The notes: generated by a model not told the origin, from the sequence alone. A DNA stretch of 64,000 nucleotides from Gonapodya prolifera JEL478 (GCA_001574975.1 KQ965783.1:124001-188000), one strand, 5' to 3'. Counted from the first letter of the stretch, positions 11,733-24,824 are shown. Numbers and translations are program-made.

Positions 11733-13431
11733 ATGCCTCCAACCGCCATGTCGATCGATTCGTCGACACCATCAAATCATGCAGCCTCATCGAATCAGGC
11801 AAAATCGGTGCCGGGAGCTGGAATCAATCCTCTAACCGGGGCTGCACAAGGATCGTACGAAATGCCCTGGTGAGCTCACACCAGGGGATGATCGTGATGC
11901 TAATGGAGAACGATGCTCTACACTGTCATGGAATGGGACTTTGGAAGCGCTATGGTCATTCGTGTCGTGACGCTGGCTGGTGGTCAGACAATATCGTTCC
12001 CCAACCCCGATTTTCCACGAGTTCGAGTTGAATTCAAAATGAACGCTTGTTTCTTACTGTTATTTTTTGCAAAAGGGTTGAGAAATACCGACCGCAGGTA
12101 CTATCCCACGTTGTGGGAAACCATGAAACCATCGAACGACTCAAGGTCATTGCCAAGGAAGGAAACATGCCTCATATTATCATATCGGTTCGTTTACCTC
12201 AGCCGCGTTACCACCAAACTCTTTGTGAACTGGCCGTCGATCCCCCTTCCCAGGGACCGCCAGGTATCGGAAAGACGACAAGTATTCTGTGCCTCGCACG
12301 AGAACTTCTTGGACCAGCGTACAAGGAGGCTGTAACTGAGCTCAACGCGTCCGACGATCGGTGAGCCCGGCAGCAACGATACCTGTGGAGGATTTGACTT
12401 GTTTTGCTCAACATTGGGTGTTTGCCTTGTCTTTGGGCTCGAAACGTGTGCTCGTGCCGTTTCATAGAGGTATCGACGTGGTACGAAACAAAATTAAAAT
12501 GTTTGCTCAAAAGAAAGTCACACTTCCTTCGGGGAGGCACAAAATTGTCATTCTGGATGAAGCCGACAAGTGAGTATGGTAGTTTCATCACAAACCGAGT
12601 GCCGCAAACCTCCTCATGTACCATTTTCGTTTTACTATCGCTTGTCAGCATGACGCCGGCTGCTCAACAAGCCCTTCGACGAACGATGGAACTCTATGCC
12701 AACACCACTCGTTTCGCCTTCGCCTGTAACCTCTCTTCGAAAATCATCGAGCCCATCCAGTCACGATGTTCTGTGCTTAGATACGGAAAGCTGAGCGACA
12801 AAGAACTTTTGAAACGATTGGAGGAGGTGTGCGCGTTCGAGAAGGTAGGTATCCATTCCACGAACTTCTGATAATCCAAAGCTTACTGGGGTTCAGGTCG
12901 AGTACACCCTCGAAGGCTTGGAAGCCCTCATTTTCACCTCGGAAGGTGATATGCGACAAGCACTCAACAATCTTCAGTCCACCCATGCAGGCTTTGGCCT
13001 CGTTACCGCCGACAATGTATTCAAAGTGTGCGACCAACCGCACCCCCTCTATATTCAGAAATGCATCGACCACTGCCTCAAGGCAGAAATTGAAGAAGCC
13101 GTGAAGGTTATCGAGGAGCTGTGGGGTATGGGGTACGCCGCTGTAGATGTGGTAGGGACATTATTCAAGGTCGTGAGAGGTCATACAGGCATGCCCGAGG
13201 TAGCAAAACTCAATTACATCAGGGTGAGTTTTCGCGGCGTCGCTCCCCACTGAAACGTTGCCACTAATTGTCCTCCATCGACGCGTTTAGGAGATTGGTT
13301 TTGTTCACATGCGGATTCTGGAGGGAAACTCTTCCCTCATACAAATGACTGGACTCATTGCACGATTATGTCAATTGATGATGAATGCAAAAGACTTCCA
13401 ATTCAAGGCAGTAAACTGTCCCACAGCATAA
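11733..13431 (+). CDS. RFC2: Replication factor C subunit RFC2 (yeast Rfc4)
   Basis: A small subunit of the RFC clamp loader, which opens PCNA and loads it at primer-template junctions in the nucleus. The start is taken at ATG 11733 ([11 protein letters not shown]); an earlier in-frame ATG at 11634 would only add a poor leader. After a Ser/Asn-rich N-terminus come VEKYRP (RFC box II), Walker [27 protein letters not shown], Walker B VILDEADK, sensor/arginine-finger SRCSVLRY, and a C-terminal collar helix ending [13 protein letters not shown]...[12 protein letters not shown]. The closest match by recall is human RFC2 rather than RFC4 or RFC5, because of the [11 protein letters not shown] and [14 protein letters not shown] stretches. 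At least five introns split it. The stop is at 13429-13431. It is complete, with all ATPase motifs intact. Confidence 0.95.
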
Positions 13432-13762
13432 CCACCTGTACAGTACAGATTGTTTTAACATTCGATATTTACCATTTGCAATAAAGCCACACCAGATCAG
13501 CCACTGTTACACCTTCGTCAGCGTCCACACCTCATCAAAGGTGTGCACACCATCCCCTACAGTTGGTGGTTTAGTTTTCAACAAGCCCTTCACAAGTTGG
13601 GGCAAAGTTCACTTACAGCCACCAAACAAGGCAATACCTCCCCCGTGTTCCCACGCCGCGGAACCAAACCATGCGCACGGCTTTATTGGATCACAGTCGC
13701 GAGTTATGTATCTTGGCAACAAGGAAGGTGATTCTCCTTGAATAAACGCTGTCGATATAAAC

Positions 13763-15179
13763 CTACATTGGCTTCCACATAACCTTGACAGGGTCCGACA
13801 GAAATAGCGAATCAAAATCTTTCTCCAGCGTCGGTTGAAAAGGTGTCTCGTGGACGGTTGTGTCCATTTCAACAATCTCCAAGGCCCAAACGTCGGAGTG
13901 GTACGTTCCGTGGCCCGTCCTGCCTGACGGGCTTCTGGTCTTTTCGCCGCAGAATAGGAGCAAGTGATCGCCAATGGAACAATAGTGAAACCCGTGGGCA
14001 GAGCGCGGGGTGGGTACGTCCTTCCTCATCACGATTCTGCCACCCGCCCACGCCTCTGGAGAGCCCTCTTCAATGTAAGGATTCGAATACTCTTCATCGA
14101 CAATATGAACTGTGTGGTTGAGGATCTCTGGAACGCTCCACCTCCTTGATCGTGTGTCGAAGCAGTACAAGAAGTCGGATTCAGCGCTACCATCGACCCA
14201 TCCACCGAATGCAAACAAATATGGGCCCACTGCAGTAACACCAGATCCTTCAATTGTGCCGACGTGATGCTTTGAAGGGAGGTGACTCTCTGGCCCGTCC
14301 AGCTCTGTCCATCGGTGAGACGTGGGGTCATAGTGATGGAGTGATGGAGGCTGATGGTTTCGCCAGTGGGTACCACCTGCAAAGTAATATATTCCGGTCT
14401 GTAAAGGTTCGCTATCTTAGTACACAAATGCTGGACGAAGTGACCAATACTCACATAATGTGCCACAAGTGACGCATAGCTCTTCGGCTTCGGAACAGCA
14501 CCCAATCCTTTTTCGAAGGTCCATTTCTCAGTAGCCATGTCGAACGCGAAGATTCCGTTGTCTGCGGCATACTGCCCGCCTCCACCCCACATCCGACCGC
14601 CCATTACATAGAGCTTTCCTTCGTGTACACAGTATCCCGTTCCGTACCTCGGATCAGGCGCCGGCCCTAGTGGTTCACTTGTGTTTCTCTCAGCCGAACT
14701 CCATAGTCATTATTATTTCCTTGTGCTTAACGTACATTCGCTTGATCCACATGTTTGTGCCGAGATCGTAGACGTAGCTATACATTAACGCGCCGCGGGA
14801 GGTTAGACAGAAGAAAAATTCTTCGGGGAGTCCATTTCATGACACGCACATGGCGTCGTCTCCAGGTTGGCGAGGAGCCGGTTCTCCACTCCAAACATAG
14901 AGGAGATGTTCGTGGACCCCGACGGCGAGACAGGACCTCTTCATTGCATAACACGCTTGAATGATGAGATTCGTCGATGCACGACAGTTGGCGGACTACG
15001 AGGCTTACGGCAGAAGGAGCCATAGTCGTCAAGCCGCCTCCAATGAAGGTTTCAAAGAAGCTTTGGCGACGTGCGTTGGACACGTTTGGGTGGCAATCCC
15101 ATCGATATCTGGCAAGGCTTTCCAAGAGGATCGCGATGGACTTTCGCTTTAGCTTCGATTCGGTATTTCCTGTCATCAT
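13763..15179 (-). CDS. Kelch-repeat beta-propeller protein
   Basis: A spliced minus-strand gene starting at ATG 15179 (MMTGNTESKLKRKS) and stopping at 13763. The reconstructed protein has successive Kelch blades: PSA then RSCLAVGVHEHLLYVWSG; YVYDLGTNMWIKRM; GTGYCVHEGKLYVMGG; IFAFDMATEKWTFEKG; TGIYYFAGGTHW; HHYDPTSHRWTEL; AVGPYLFAFGGW; YCFDTRSRRWSVPE; HYCSIGDHLLLFCGEK; DVWALEIVEMD. The recurring GG, Y and W positions mark the propeller. No BTB, F-box or other partner domain precedes it; the N-terminus is a basic helix. Kelch proteins are scaffolds, so no enzyme role can be claimed. About five introns. The gene ends about 330 bp from the convergent RFC2 stop. Its start lies about 80 bp from the stop of Naa40, which is on the same strand upstream. 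Confidence 0.85.
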
Positions 15180-15259
15180 GGTGGAAAAGTCCGGGAAAGG
15201 GGGAGACACGAACCTCCCTCCCTCAGTGAGGGCTCAAGCAACTAAAAGTGCAATTAATT

Positions 15260-16460
15260 CTATTTAACAATGTTGCGTGTCAGTATTTCATGGGCGTACT
15301 TTTTCGCCTTATGTTTCGGTAAACATTGAGATGGTGAGATTCTGTCGAACTTGAAACTGTAGCACAAAGGAGTAAGGCGGGGGACTAAGACAAACTGAAG
15401 AGTACCAACCCGATGGATTTATAAAAGGCAAGTGCAGATTTGTTGGCTAACATCGCCATCTGGTGAATACGTGTGACTACCACTGAAATTTCGAGAGGTA
15501 AACTCACTCTTGAGAACGGTCAACATGACTCTGAGGAAGCCGCACGCTTGTCCAACTTTATCCAGCATCATCATCAAGTGCTTTCCTAGTCCATTTTTCT
15601 GGAAAGGTGAATCCACTTGAAGTTCATAGCTTCCGTGGTTACCACAATCAGTGTTCTTTACCCGCTGAAGCGATGATTGGAGAAAAGTACCAATAAACGA
15701 TTGCTTCTCGCTTTGACGTATGCGTTTCTTCTGTGCAGAACTCAAAAGATACGAACGCGACTGGCTTCACAACAGACTGGTTTAATCTTCATCTTACGTG
15801 GGCAACTTCCATTGGCTTTACTACCTCACCGGTGATTCCATTATGAGCATTAGGTCTTTGACATCCGACATTGCTTGCATCAGATTGTTCGTCATGATCA
15901 GATGGTCCATCCAAGAAAGCAACGGCATATCGCATATCAGCGCCCATCATTTCCTGGCGTTTCACTTCGTCTCCGTCAGCAGAATCTGGCCATTTCCAGT
16001 CCTCATGCTTGGTGGCATTGTAGCTTTGCCGCAAAATCATTGGAATGCAGGGAAGATTCAAGTCACACGAATCCTCACAGGTCCTTCATGTTCCTCTTCG
16101 TAAGCTCGAAACACCACACCTGGAGATCTCCAGGAAGCTCATCGGCACGAAAGAGACGGATGTGGAAGAGTTTTCTTCGCAATACAAGGAGAATTAATCG
16201 TCAGTGCGGGATACGCTGAAAACCATCATGCCTCCGGAACTCACTGCGTCCATCTTGATTCGAGGAACGATCCATCTTCTAATGCAGAAACTAATTCAAT
16301 CGTGTTCAACTTATTTGATGCGATGACATGGTGGAGTCGATTTGATGGGGAACTTCAACAGGTTCATTTCTTCAAAGATCCCCGTCACTCTTACCTTGGA
16401 TGCTGCTCTAGCCTTCGCGTCCTCAGATAGCGTTTCGATGTTCCCAATCAGTGTGTGCAT
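15260..16460 (-). CDS. NAA40: N-alpha-acetyltransferase 40 (Nat4/NatD)
   Basis: Naa40 acetylates the N-terminal serine of histones H4 and H2A, using acetyl-CoA. The evidence is a series of exons that join into its GNAT fold: LQVWCFELTKRNMKDL, then YNATKHEDWKWPDSADGDE, RYAVAFLDG, PVAFVSFEFC, then YELQVDSPFQKNGLGKHLM (the acetyl-CoA binding R/Q-x-x-G-x-G/A equivalent is QKNGLG), LRVMLTVLKS, ANKSALAFYKSIG and FKFDRISPSQ. The stop is at 15260-15262. The 5' end is not settled: a basic/acidic leader exon can be read from ATG 16460 (MHTLIGNIETLSEDAKARA, followed by a GTAAGA donor), or the gene may start at ATG 16275 (MDRSSNQDG). At least six introns. The family call rests on the W..ELTKRNMK and YELQVDSPFQ..GLGK blocks. 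Confidence 0.85.
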
Positions 16461-16576
16461 CCGATAAATCTTCTTGTTAGAACTTTCTACAGAACTAATT
16501 TGTAATGCGAGAACAACATGATAAGTTACATTTAATGGAATAATTACCCAAAGAAAACGGATATGCAAGTGTTACG

Positions 16577-18033
16577 TCAACCCAGAGTTTCCGACGCCCA
16601 TTTCTGTAGTAGTACCGCAACGGTCTCCACTGTCGGGAGATTATTATGGGTGCCAATACTTGAAATGAACAAGAAAGCAGAGCCATGAATATCCTTGGCT
16701 CGTCCTGGCAAGCTGACCCGGAATAGGGAGCCATCCCGTGAGCTCAATTGAGTCGGGATAGTTTCCTTGAGGTTTGAAAACGCCGCCATATCGAAGATTG
16801 GATCTGCCAACCCCACATCCTCTCTACCAGCAATTGCGTTGAATATTTCGAAACTGTTCTGCATGGGGATTTCTGCATCACGAAGTCCATGGACGATGAA
16901 GATGCGCGGTTTGGTGGGTTGAAAGGCTCGAGGAGACGAGAGTCTGTTTCCCTTTAAAGCGGTAGCCTGCGTCGGTTCCTTTATGACGACACGTTCTGTG
17001 CTCGAGGTGAGCATGTTCCGTAGCCTCCGCATCTCCGCAACATTGTCCCACTGTTCGGTCATCCACGCTTTGGCAATGTCAATCGTTTTCTGTCTTCCCA
17101 GCAATATAGTGAATGGAACCAGTAAGGGGAATGTAGCATACGTGGATGCGGCAGATGGAAGTGAGGAATAAGGGCAAAAGAGTAGGAGGGAGTGCGGTGT
17201 ACAGTCGGTGGAATTTGCGTTCTCCGGATTGGAGAGGTGGCGGTACAGAAAAGAAGCTGGACCAGTTCCCAGAGAGTGTCCAAACAGAACGATACGAGAT
17301 GGCGGTACTGACGGAAACTATCATGAGCGACACAATGGCCATGTTAACGAGTAGTTTTCGTTTACATACCGCCTCTGGAGATGGCCCATTTCCATGCAGC
17401 TATTGCGTCTTCCTTCAGCCCTTGTTCGGTTGGGGTGACGCGCTGAGAGTCGCCAAAGCCACGATACTCAGCAACCAAGATGTGTGCTCGTGGGTCAACT
17501 CTCTTGATGAGCTCCACCGTGGAAAGTCTGTAAGGAAGACCTCGATCCCCAACGTTTCCGTGAAAGTATATCCAAAGCTTTCTCGTCTGGCGGTTTGTGT
17601 CCGCTGAAAAATCGAGCGAAGCGTCGAATTCAGCATCTAAAGTCAGAGGCGGCACATCGAGAGGAAGTATATGCCAGCCGGAAATGTGTACACTGTCCGC
17701 TGTGGTTATCTTGACTGTCCTCGCGGACCCAGCTGGAGATTACGGGGGGTTAGATGTGTTTCGAAGAAACGAAGCATGATTCGCCCACCTCTCCATTTCC
17801 CTCTCTCGCAAGGATCGCGCACGTCATACCAAAACGGTCGAAACCAGTGTCCATAGAGCAGTTTTTGAAGATCCGGAAACACCAAGAGGATGGCAATGAG
17901 TGGAGAGGCCACGATGGACGCCAGAGTTGCCTTTGAAGACGCGGTCAGAGCTGACCGTAAATTCACTTCCAGAGATGCTTACAATAGCGACTTTCAAAGC
18001 TTCCATGGGTGTCGGTGGTTCAGTCCTGGCCAT
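16577..18033 (-). CDS. ABHD12-like alpha/beta hydrolase
   Basis: A serine hydrolase of the ABHD12/ABHD16-like lipase group, likely membrane-anchored and acting on lysophospholipids or monoacylglycerols by family analogy. It starts at ATG 18033 (MARTEPPTPMEALKVAI). After a first intron comes one hydrophobic anchor (ATLASIVASPLIAILLVF). The hydrolase core follows: oxyanion loop YFHGNVGDRG, VAEYRGFGDS, TEQGLKEDAIAAWKW, then across an intron the nucleophile elbow FGHSLGTGPAS. The acid is likely the Asp of VHGLRDAEIP and the base the His of GTHNNLP near the C-terminus. The stop is at 16577-16579. The catalytic triad is complete. At least three introns. It lies between Naa40 and the NF-X1 gene, all on the minus strand. 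Confidence 0.85.
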
Positions 18034-18244
18034 CGTTGTGTTGGAGAAATTTGAGGAGTGGCCCCACTCAACGAGAACAGGTAGAGCCAAGGCCGCGACG
18101 CAAAACGTGTCCGCTACCCTTGGCGATCGAAAACTTTATCTCTCGTAATGCTTGTTTCTTGCCGCATTATGCAATTATTTACAAAATCATACAGCTTTTT
18201 TCATAAGCTTTTTCTCATTGTCAATCGTTCCGTTTAAAACTCGT

Positions 18245-21200
18245 TCAACTCTCAACGTCCTCCAAAAGAGCAAAGATATTCCCAGTCGCGCCCGCGAGAC
18301 TTTCATTCTGATTCGCACTCGCCACCAAAGAGTTCACAGAACTCGTCCGCGATCGTCCCTTTATTCCGTTTCCAACCGTCGACGAGGAGAAGGACGTCGC
18401 TCGTTTCCGTTGTTGTCGGCCATGGTGGGAGGCTTCTAGAAACCCTTCTTCATCTGGTACTGGTTGGGGACGACCAACACCAAGACTCTTCCCCTCGAAG
18501 CTCTTGCTATACTTCTGCGCAAACTCGTCCATGGCGAACTCCACTCGATGTCCTGTAGATTTTCGCCGTCGATGGTTCACGGCTTCGGTCCAGGCATCAC
18601 CAGCCTCTACACTCGATTCTATCTTTGAAGCAATAACAGAGCGACCTTTTGCGTTCTCAGGTGCGGGCCCATCACGAGGAGACACGTCCGCATCCAGTGT
18701 ACTCATTTTGCTCTTAACCACAATCATCGAAATGGAGCGCTTCCGATCATAGTCTTGATGTTTCCACACTCCCTTTCCTCCATCGTCATTAAGGGGGATC
18801 ATGACGGAAGCATCTTCATCGGAGCTATCCACATAATCGGAATCTCCATCAATCTCATCCTCGTTTATCACAAGAGAGCTTGTTGACGATGCACGAGATG
18901 ATGCTCTAGGCCCAGTCGGGATGAACGATCTTGGGGGATGGGCGGATGTGCGACCCGATGGTGGACGTTCAAGTGGCAAACGAGGAGCGCTGTAGAGAAA
19001 TCGAATAGCTGTCAAACACTGAAAGAGATTTACACGGAGGATGAACTCACGTTGGCATGGACTTCCGGCGGACCGATCGCATTTTTACAAAGTGTATGAA
19101 CTCAGTCACTGTCATTAACGGTCTGTGTGGGATTAGATCAAGTAAGCCGCCCAAAGGTTTCGGTGCATACGAACACTTGCATTGTAGGGTGGGTCTCTTC
19201 CGATTTATTCCGAGCGACTCTTTTCATCACAGTGACACTTCTGTTTTTCCCTTCATCCAGTGACTCGGTCTGTAGGGCCCAATGTGAGTTCGCGTAGTTG
19301 TGGATGAACCGTCGGTGGTGTTCGCTCGTGGGCGGGAAGTAGTAAATGGATCGACTTTAAACAGACGTTTTTATTTTTTGATGGCGCCGGGTGGGAATGT
19401 ACGCGACGCTCACCTTTGATCCCTCACAAACTCCGTCAGGGTGGCATCAACTCGTGCAACAAACTCGGGGTAGATCTTTGCATGGCTCAGAATTTCTTCC
19501 GTGAAAGAGGGCAATCTTTGGAAAGTTCGCGCACAGTGAGGGGAAGGTTGAAATTGGAAACGAAGCTCCTACGAACCCATCTTGCTCGCCCTTCGTTGTA
19601 GCATGACGTTCAAACTTCAAAAGAGTTTCGCAAATCTCGTCACACTTCAACTGGACTTCCGGCATCGAAGGGTCAGATGTACACCACGTGCAAGTGCGAG
19701 TATCCTTGCGACGGGTACAAGGGCACCTTGCCTCGTACTGGTGCAATTTAGGCAGGGCCTTTTGGGAACGTTAAAGCGAGAAACAAACCTTGGTGCCACA
19801 AGGATCGTCCTTCTGGCATTCTGTTCCTGGGTGACATGGCTTGCCACAAGGGTGGCCACAACCGCGAGGTACTACGCAAGGTCTTGTGCACTTGACTGGT
19901 TGCGAGCGCATTGAAAGAAAAACGTCATTTCGAGGTCCAATTCTAACGAGTAGACGAAATCACCCACTTCCTACAGGCAAACAGTCTCCGGCGTGACAAG
20001 GTTTTTCGCATAGATGTAAACCACACAAAAGAGTTTTTGCACAAACTCTCCCGCAAGACGCTGCAGATTTCCTTTGGCACGGAACATTCGGAACAGGTCT
20101 GTCATGAGAGGGGCACTGTCGAATGGTGAGCACCTGGTTCAGTGGAACAAGAAGAGCAGTGACGTCACGGACCTCAAATCTGCACTAAACGTGAGTGTTT
20201 ACTCACAGCACAAGGTGGACACGGTACATCTTCCGTATGGCAGGGATGTGTTGACAAAATAGGATGCCCACATTGCTGCGGTCTGCCAGGCAGCATCAGA
20301 CGCTGTCCCCAATCTCGCAGGCGCGTGGACGTACCTTTCGCAGGGGAAGGGACATTCTGGTACCGAAGTGCCACAAGGAACTGGTGCTTTCTGGCAGCAG
20401 AGTAGACTGTCAGTCTCACTAAAAACGAAACATAACAAACAAAACTCACCACTACCGTCCTGCCGCATCCACATCGCAGCTCAGTCATATCGGTTTCGAG
20501 GCATGGTCCGCAACGGCCCGGGTGGCATGGGGCCTATCTCGTTGCTTGCTTACCGCAACATACTTCACCTAGTATTTCACATGGATCCTCACCTTGCAGT
20601 TGTGTTTTCCACACTTAAGGAGCTTCCCGCAAACTCTATCACACCAATGTTCTTCCACCTCGTCTGGATCCCACATCGCTTCATTATCATCCACTACCGG
20701 TTCATTGTCTCCTTTCAGGTCCACCGGAACCCAGGATTTTCTGCGCTTCAGTCCTAATAAGTGAGTTGCATGGATGGTGTTTGGTGGGATCCGATTGGGA
20801 CAACAGATTGCATCACAACGATGTAAACCGCATGATAGCAGTGTATGGCAAGGTGTTAGACAGACTGTAGGTATCCAGGGACGTATGAAACCATGACATC
20901 AATTTCGCAGCGCCCGAATCCTGACCAACCATTTGCCCTAGAACCCCGACGTCCAAGCCCTCCACAAGAAGTAGCTGTCGTCGTGGCTCCACACCGGCAA
21001 GAAATGTTGACCTTCCAACAGCGAACAACAATGAGGCAAGTTGGAAATGTCCGGCAACTGCGGTTCACGACACACCTGTACTTCACAAGTGGGGCAAGGG
21101 CCATCGTGACACTTCTTTGGGCATTTATGGCCACAAGATAGGACTTTGGAGCAAGGGTTTCTGACATAAAACGAGGATTTGGAAACCATTGTCTACTCCT

Positions 21201-23020
21201 GGTAGCAACAACACTAACCGACAACCGGTAAGCCGATCTGTACAACGGCTTCGTTTTCCTCGCACTCCAAGCTCATCCTCAGTAACTTTCCCACAAGCGC
21301 AAGTGAGCCAGACAGACGGGTCACGATGACAAAGGGTGTGTGTCTCAGTGGATGGTGGACTTTCGTCGGTGGTTGCTACCATGACATGACAGGGGACCGA
21401 GCATTTGTGGACACCGCAAGGCAAATTCCTGAAATCGAACTAAGGTTCATGGACGCAGGAAAGGAGGCGTTGGAGAGGACTCACGCGCCGCAAGGTGTAT
21501 CGCACCTCCATTCGAGGACATGCGCTGTTCCATTTTCCTCATCCTTTTCTGAAATTGTGGGTGTCCGGTTTTCCGCTCCATTCTCGAGCCACTCCTGCGC
21601 CTCTGTCGCATCGATTATCCACCCGACTTCCTTCGGATGCTCGTCCGAGCAGCGAGACAGCAGAAACGATCGTTTACATGGGCAAGGATAGAGAACAGGG
21701 CGGGGGCACGGTGGACACGGGCCTGTTGAGGTTTGTGAGTATCTGAAGATGCTGCATGATTCATCGATCCCACCTCCGTGGCAAGTTTCCCCGCAGAAAT
21801 GACCAGGTGCACCACAGTCTAGCTGTTTTCCGCATGGCTGTTCGCATGGATAGCCGGGAACATCCTCTTCGGGTTGCCGCACGGACCCGCATGGGAAGGC
21901 AATGGGAGTGTTATGGGAAGGGCATGGTACATGAACGAGCCGAGTACACTCTATTGGGCGACAAAATGACTTTGAGGAGAGTCATCTTCACCAACTCGAT
22001 GCCGCATACCCACGGTTGCAGAGCCCTGGATGGCACACATCCTCACACGAATGATTGCAACCGCTAACATTCTCTTGTAATTGTTTTGGATCTTCACCGG
22101 CTTCGTTGTCATCCATTGTTGCTCGTTTACTGTGCGAGCGCCAAAGAGGTTTGCCGCAAATACCCCCGCAAGAGTGAGGGAGAGCATCGCTTGGTGGTTG
22201 AGGATTGGTAACAGAACCTTCCAGTAAAGAGTTGAGGTGAAACCAACGCCGTCTTCGGTACACGGTCCAGTTGACATACCACACCAGCACTTGTAGCTGT
22301 CCGGAATACCTTCTTGGAAGCATTGGCAGTTGGGGCACTTCCATTCAACCTCATTAAGCTCCGACGGTGGCGGCGGGAAAGGCAGCGGAGTTACTGGACA
22401 CGCTCGGCAAAGAATAAGATTCGCAGGGAGAAGTCGAAACCGCAAAATACTTACATTCTTCCTCCGTTGTCTTGGCCCAACAGTGGATACACGGCAGATG
22501 GAACACAGTGAAGCAGTCGCGACAGGCCCAAACCCTGTGTTGAGACTTGATGACGCCGATGCAGATAGGGCACTAAATTCAGCCTATTAGCACTCCGTAG
22601 TTGAGAATCGGACCCAAAGATTTCCACGAATGGTGTCATTCAGCTTGCAACGAATCCTGATATCCTCACCTCAAGCGAGTCCGACAAGAGTGCAGATATA
22701 ATCTTCGTCCGAGGCACCAGCGAACGCTCGAAGGGGGCTTTGCCACCATCGAGTGCAGATCCATCGTCTGTTTTCCCGCTCTCGTCTAAAGCTCCAGTAT
22801 CGACCGTCGTTGGAGATTGCGATGGAGTCTCATCAGCTGCGCCGATGGAGTCAGCGTTTCCTTCTTTGAAACGACCCTCGTTACGGTTCTCGATGGCTTT
22901 CATCCAGGCAGGACTGGTTGGATCCTTTTGAGCCTTTAGCATCTCTCCATTTTCCGCCGCTGGAAACTGCGCCCGTCCGACTGTTGCAATGATGTCGGCG
23001 GGCGCAACGAGTGCACTCAT
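18245..23020 (-). CDS. NF-X1-type zinc finger protein (FAP1-like)
   Basis: A large, heavily spliced gene for an NFX1/NFXL1/FAP1 protein, starting at ATG 23020 (MSALVAPADIIATVG). An acidic N-terminus with an AWMKAIENRNEGRFK-type helix is followed by a RING/PHD-like finger (CPICIGVIKSQHRVWAC, HLPCIHCW, then KCPNCQ). Many NF-X1 zinc fingers follow (for example CEQPCGKQLDCGAPGHFC, CSKVLSCGHKCPKKC, CGHPCGKPCHPGTEC). Next is SFTEEILSHAKIYPEF and an R3H nucleic-acid-binding domain (YYFPPTSEHHRRFIHNYA). Such proteins are nuclear regulators and E3-like factors; yeast FAP1 binds FKBP12. The R3H exon can stop at 19138, or splice through a GTTCGT donor into a Ser-rich basic tail (LMTVTEFIHFVKMRS...) ending at 18245. 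I favour the joined version at moderate confidence. More than ten introns. Confidence 0.85.
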
Positions 23021-23187
23021 TTTCAAGCTTTTGGAGGGGGCGGTGGGTTGCAAGTGCCACCCTGAAACCGTTCGTGTGGGTAACGTGTCGGGATTTTCGT
23101 CGCCGGGAAACAAATGTTCTTTTTTTCGGACCCTTTGTTCAATGAGGTAATCTGACAATATTAAGTAATAGGTATAGCTGTAGCATC

Positions 23188-24824
23188 TCATCCTCGCCAC
23201 CATCGCAATGCAGGTCTCCCTCGAAGAAGCCCCAACCCCAGCACAACTCCGAAAAGGGCCACCCACCACTTCAGCCGTGGCTCCCTCTGCCATAACGTCC
23301 TATGGACAGCATTTCTATCGGCGACTTCGAGGTATGTCACCATGGCGCGGAAACCGTCCAGTGTGTTTGTCACACTTTGGTACCCAAGCTCCCGGCGAAT
23401 CTTGGATATGTTGAAGGTGTGGTGCTGTCCGCTTTTGCTCACTTCTGCCCGCGTGAGCAATAGTACTGTCGGAAAGCGGAGGTAGGGCGAAAGGAGCCGG
23501 AAAGAGAGCTCCAGGAAGTATCCCGTACGATAGATAATAGGTAGTGGGACACTGAAGAATGGTCCATACATTTTATACAGGGGGATCTGGCATGAGTCAT
23601 GCTGTTAGCAAGAGGCCAACGCCCCAGAGCGATCACGCAATTACTCACAAGAGTCTCTTGAAGCAGCGCGAAGTTGTTCCTCGGGTCCCCATCACTGACG
23701 AAGTATGCTGTACCCTTACCAGTGATAGAATCCTGGTTAGTGTCTGCTGTAGCGGCGGCGTCCTTTATGAGTTTGACTGCCGCGAGCATATGGGAGAGAG
23801 CAAGGTTGTCCACGTGTGTCCAGCTGTATCGTCGTACAAGGATTAGTATCTTGCGGCTCAAGCCAAGACACTCAACCAGTGGCCACTTACTCTACAAGAT
23901 TGTTTGGATATCCATATCGAAAGAACAAGGCGTTGAGTTTGATGGCGTTGCTTTCCAGGAAGAAGAGTGAAGGTGCAAATCAACGATGTGGGTGACTGCA
24001 CACTCACACAATCCGCTTAAAGTGACGTTCCTCTCCTTCGCCATAAATTCCATTTGTACGAATCGCCGCGGTAAGAAGGATGGAACTCAGTGGAGCCGAG
24101 CATTGCAGCGTATCTCCTGCTTCTCCAGAAAATTTCGTCCCGTTGGCAGCGAGAATCGCACTTTCCGCGATAGCTTTGGTGCGAGAATATTCGTCAGTGT
24201 GTTCGTTGAGAGGGTAGACGGGATACGTTTCATCCGCGTTCTCGATGGGTTGGCCTCCAAAGACAACGTTGACGGAAGAGGTGTATATGAGAATAGGGAC
24301 GTGTGAGGTGATGCAGGCTGAATACACAATTGATTCCCGTTGTAAGCTCGGGTTAAGACAGAGAATCAACATTCTCAACTCACCTTGAAGGACATTGTGG
24401 GTGCCATCAACGTTCACCCTTCTCGTTTGACTGAAATTCAACATTTCCACTCCAGACATCCCATACGACGCCACGAGAAAAACTATATCAGCGCTCGAGA
24501 GCGTTGCCTCGAGGGTTGTGGGGGGTTGTTCGGTAACGTCTATCTTTGAAGTCGTCACTTCTTGGTGAAACTCTGAACGATCCAAATGGGTTGCCTCACA
24601 GTGACAAACGAGAGTCGTCCTTCTCCCTTCCACCATTGAAATTTGTCCTGCCGACCATCAAATGATGTTGGGAGATGCGCGTCAGCGAGACACACGTGTT
24701 GGACCCGTGTATCCTCGAGCAGATCATGCACAAGGTGACGCCCAAAGAAACCTCCGCCGCCAATAACAACTGCTTTCCGACCATCGAGTGCCGACCAGTC
24801 ATACTTGGAGAAATGCTGGGGCAC
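23188..24824 (-). CDS. 3-beta-HSD / ERG26-like SDR dehydrogenase
   Basis: An extended SDR of the 3-beta-hydroxysteroid dehydrogenase group (SDR42E1 / sterol-4-alpha-carboxylate 3-dehydrogenase ERG26). Features in order: NAD-binding VVIGGGGFFGRHLV, DVTEQPPTTLEATL, the Rossmann strand IVFLVASYGMS, VDGTHNVL, the catalytic serine region ILIYTSSVNVVFGG, catalytic YSRTKAIAE (Y-x-x-x-K), RTNGIYGEGE, the family signature RYSWTHVDNLALSHMLAA with YFVSDGDPRNNF, and a C-terminal hydrophobic segment WWVALFGVVLGLGLL, suggesting ER membrane attachment. The stop is at 23188. The oxidation of 4-carboxysterols or related 3-beta-hydroxy sterols is inferred. The start is unresolved: the frame stays open above the Rossmann motif without an ATG, so a small upstream exon is likely. 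At least four introns. Confidence 0.85.

Noticed and set aside
15180-15245. tRNA-like T-arm (GGGAGGTTCGTGTCTCCC on the minus strand)
   Set aside because: There is a T-stem and loop but no A-box, anticodon arm or matching acceptor stem upstream; it lies just before the Kelch start codon.
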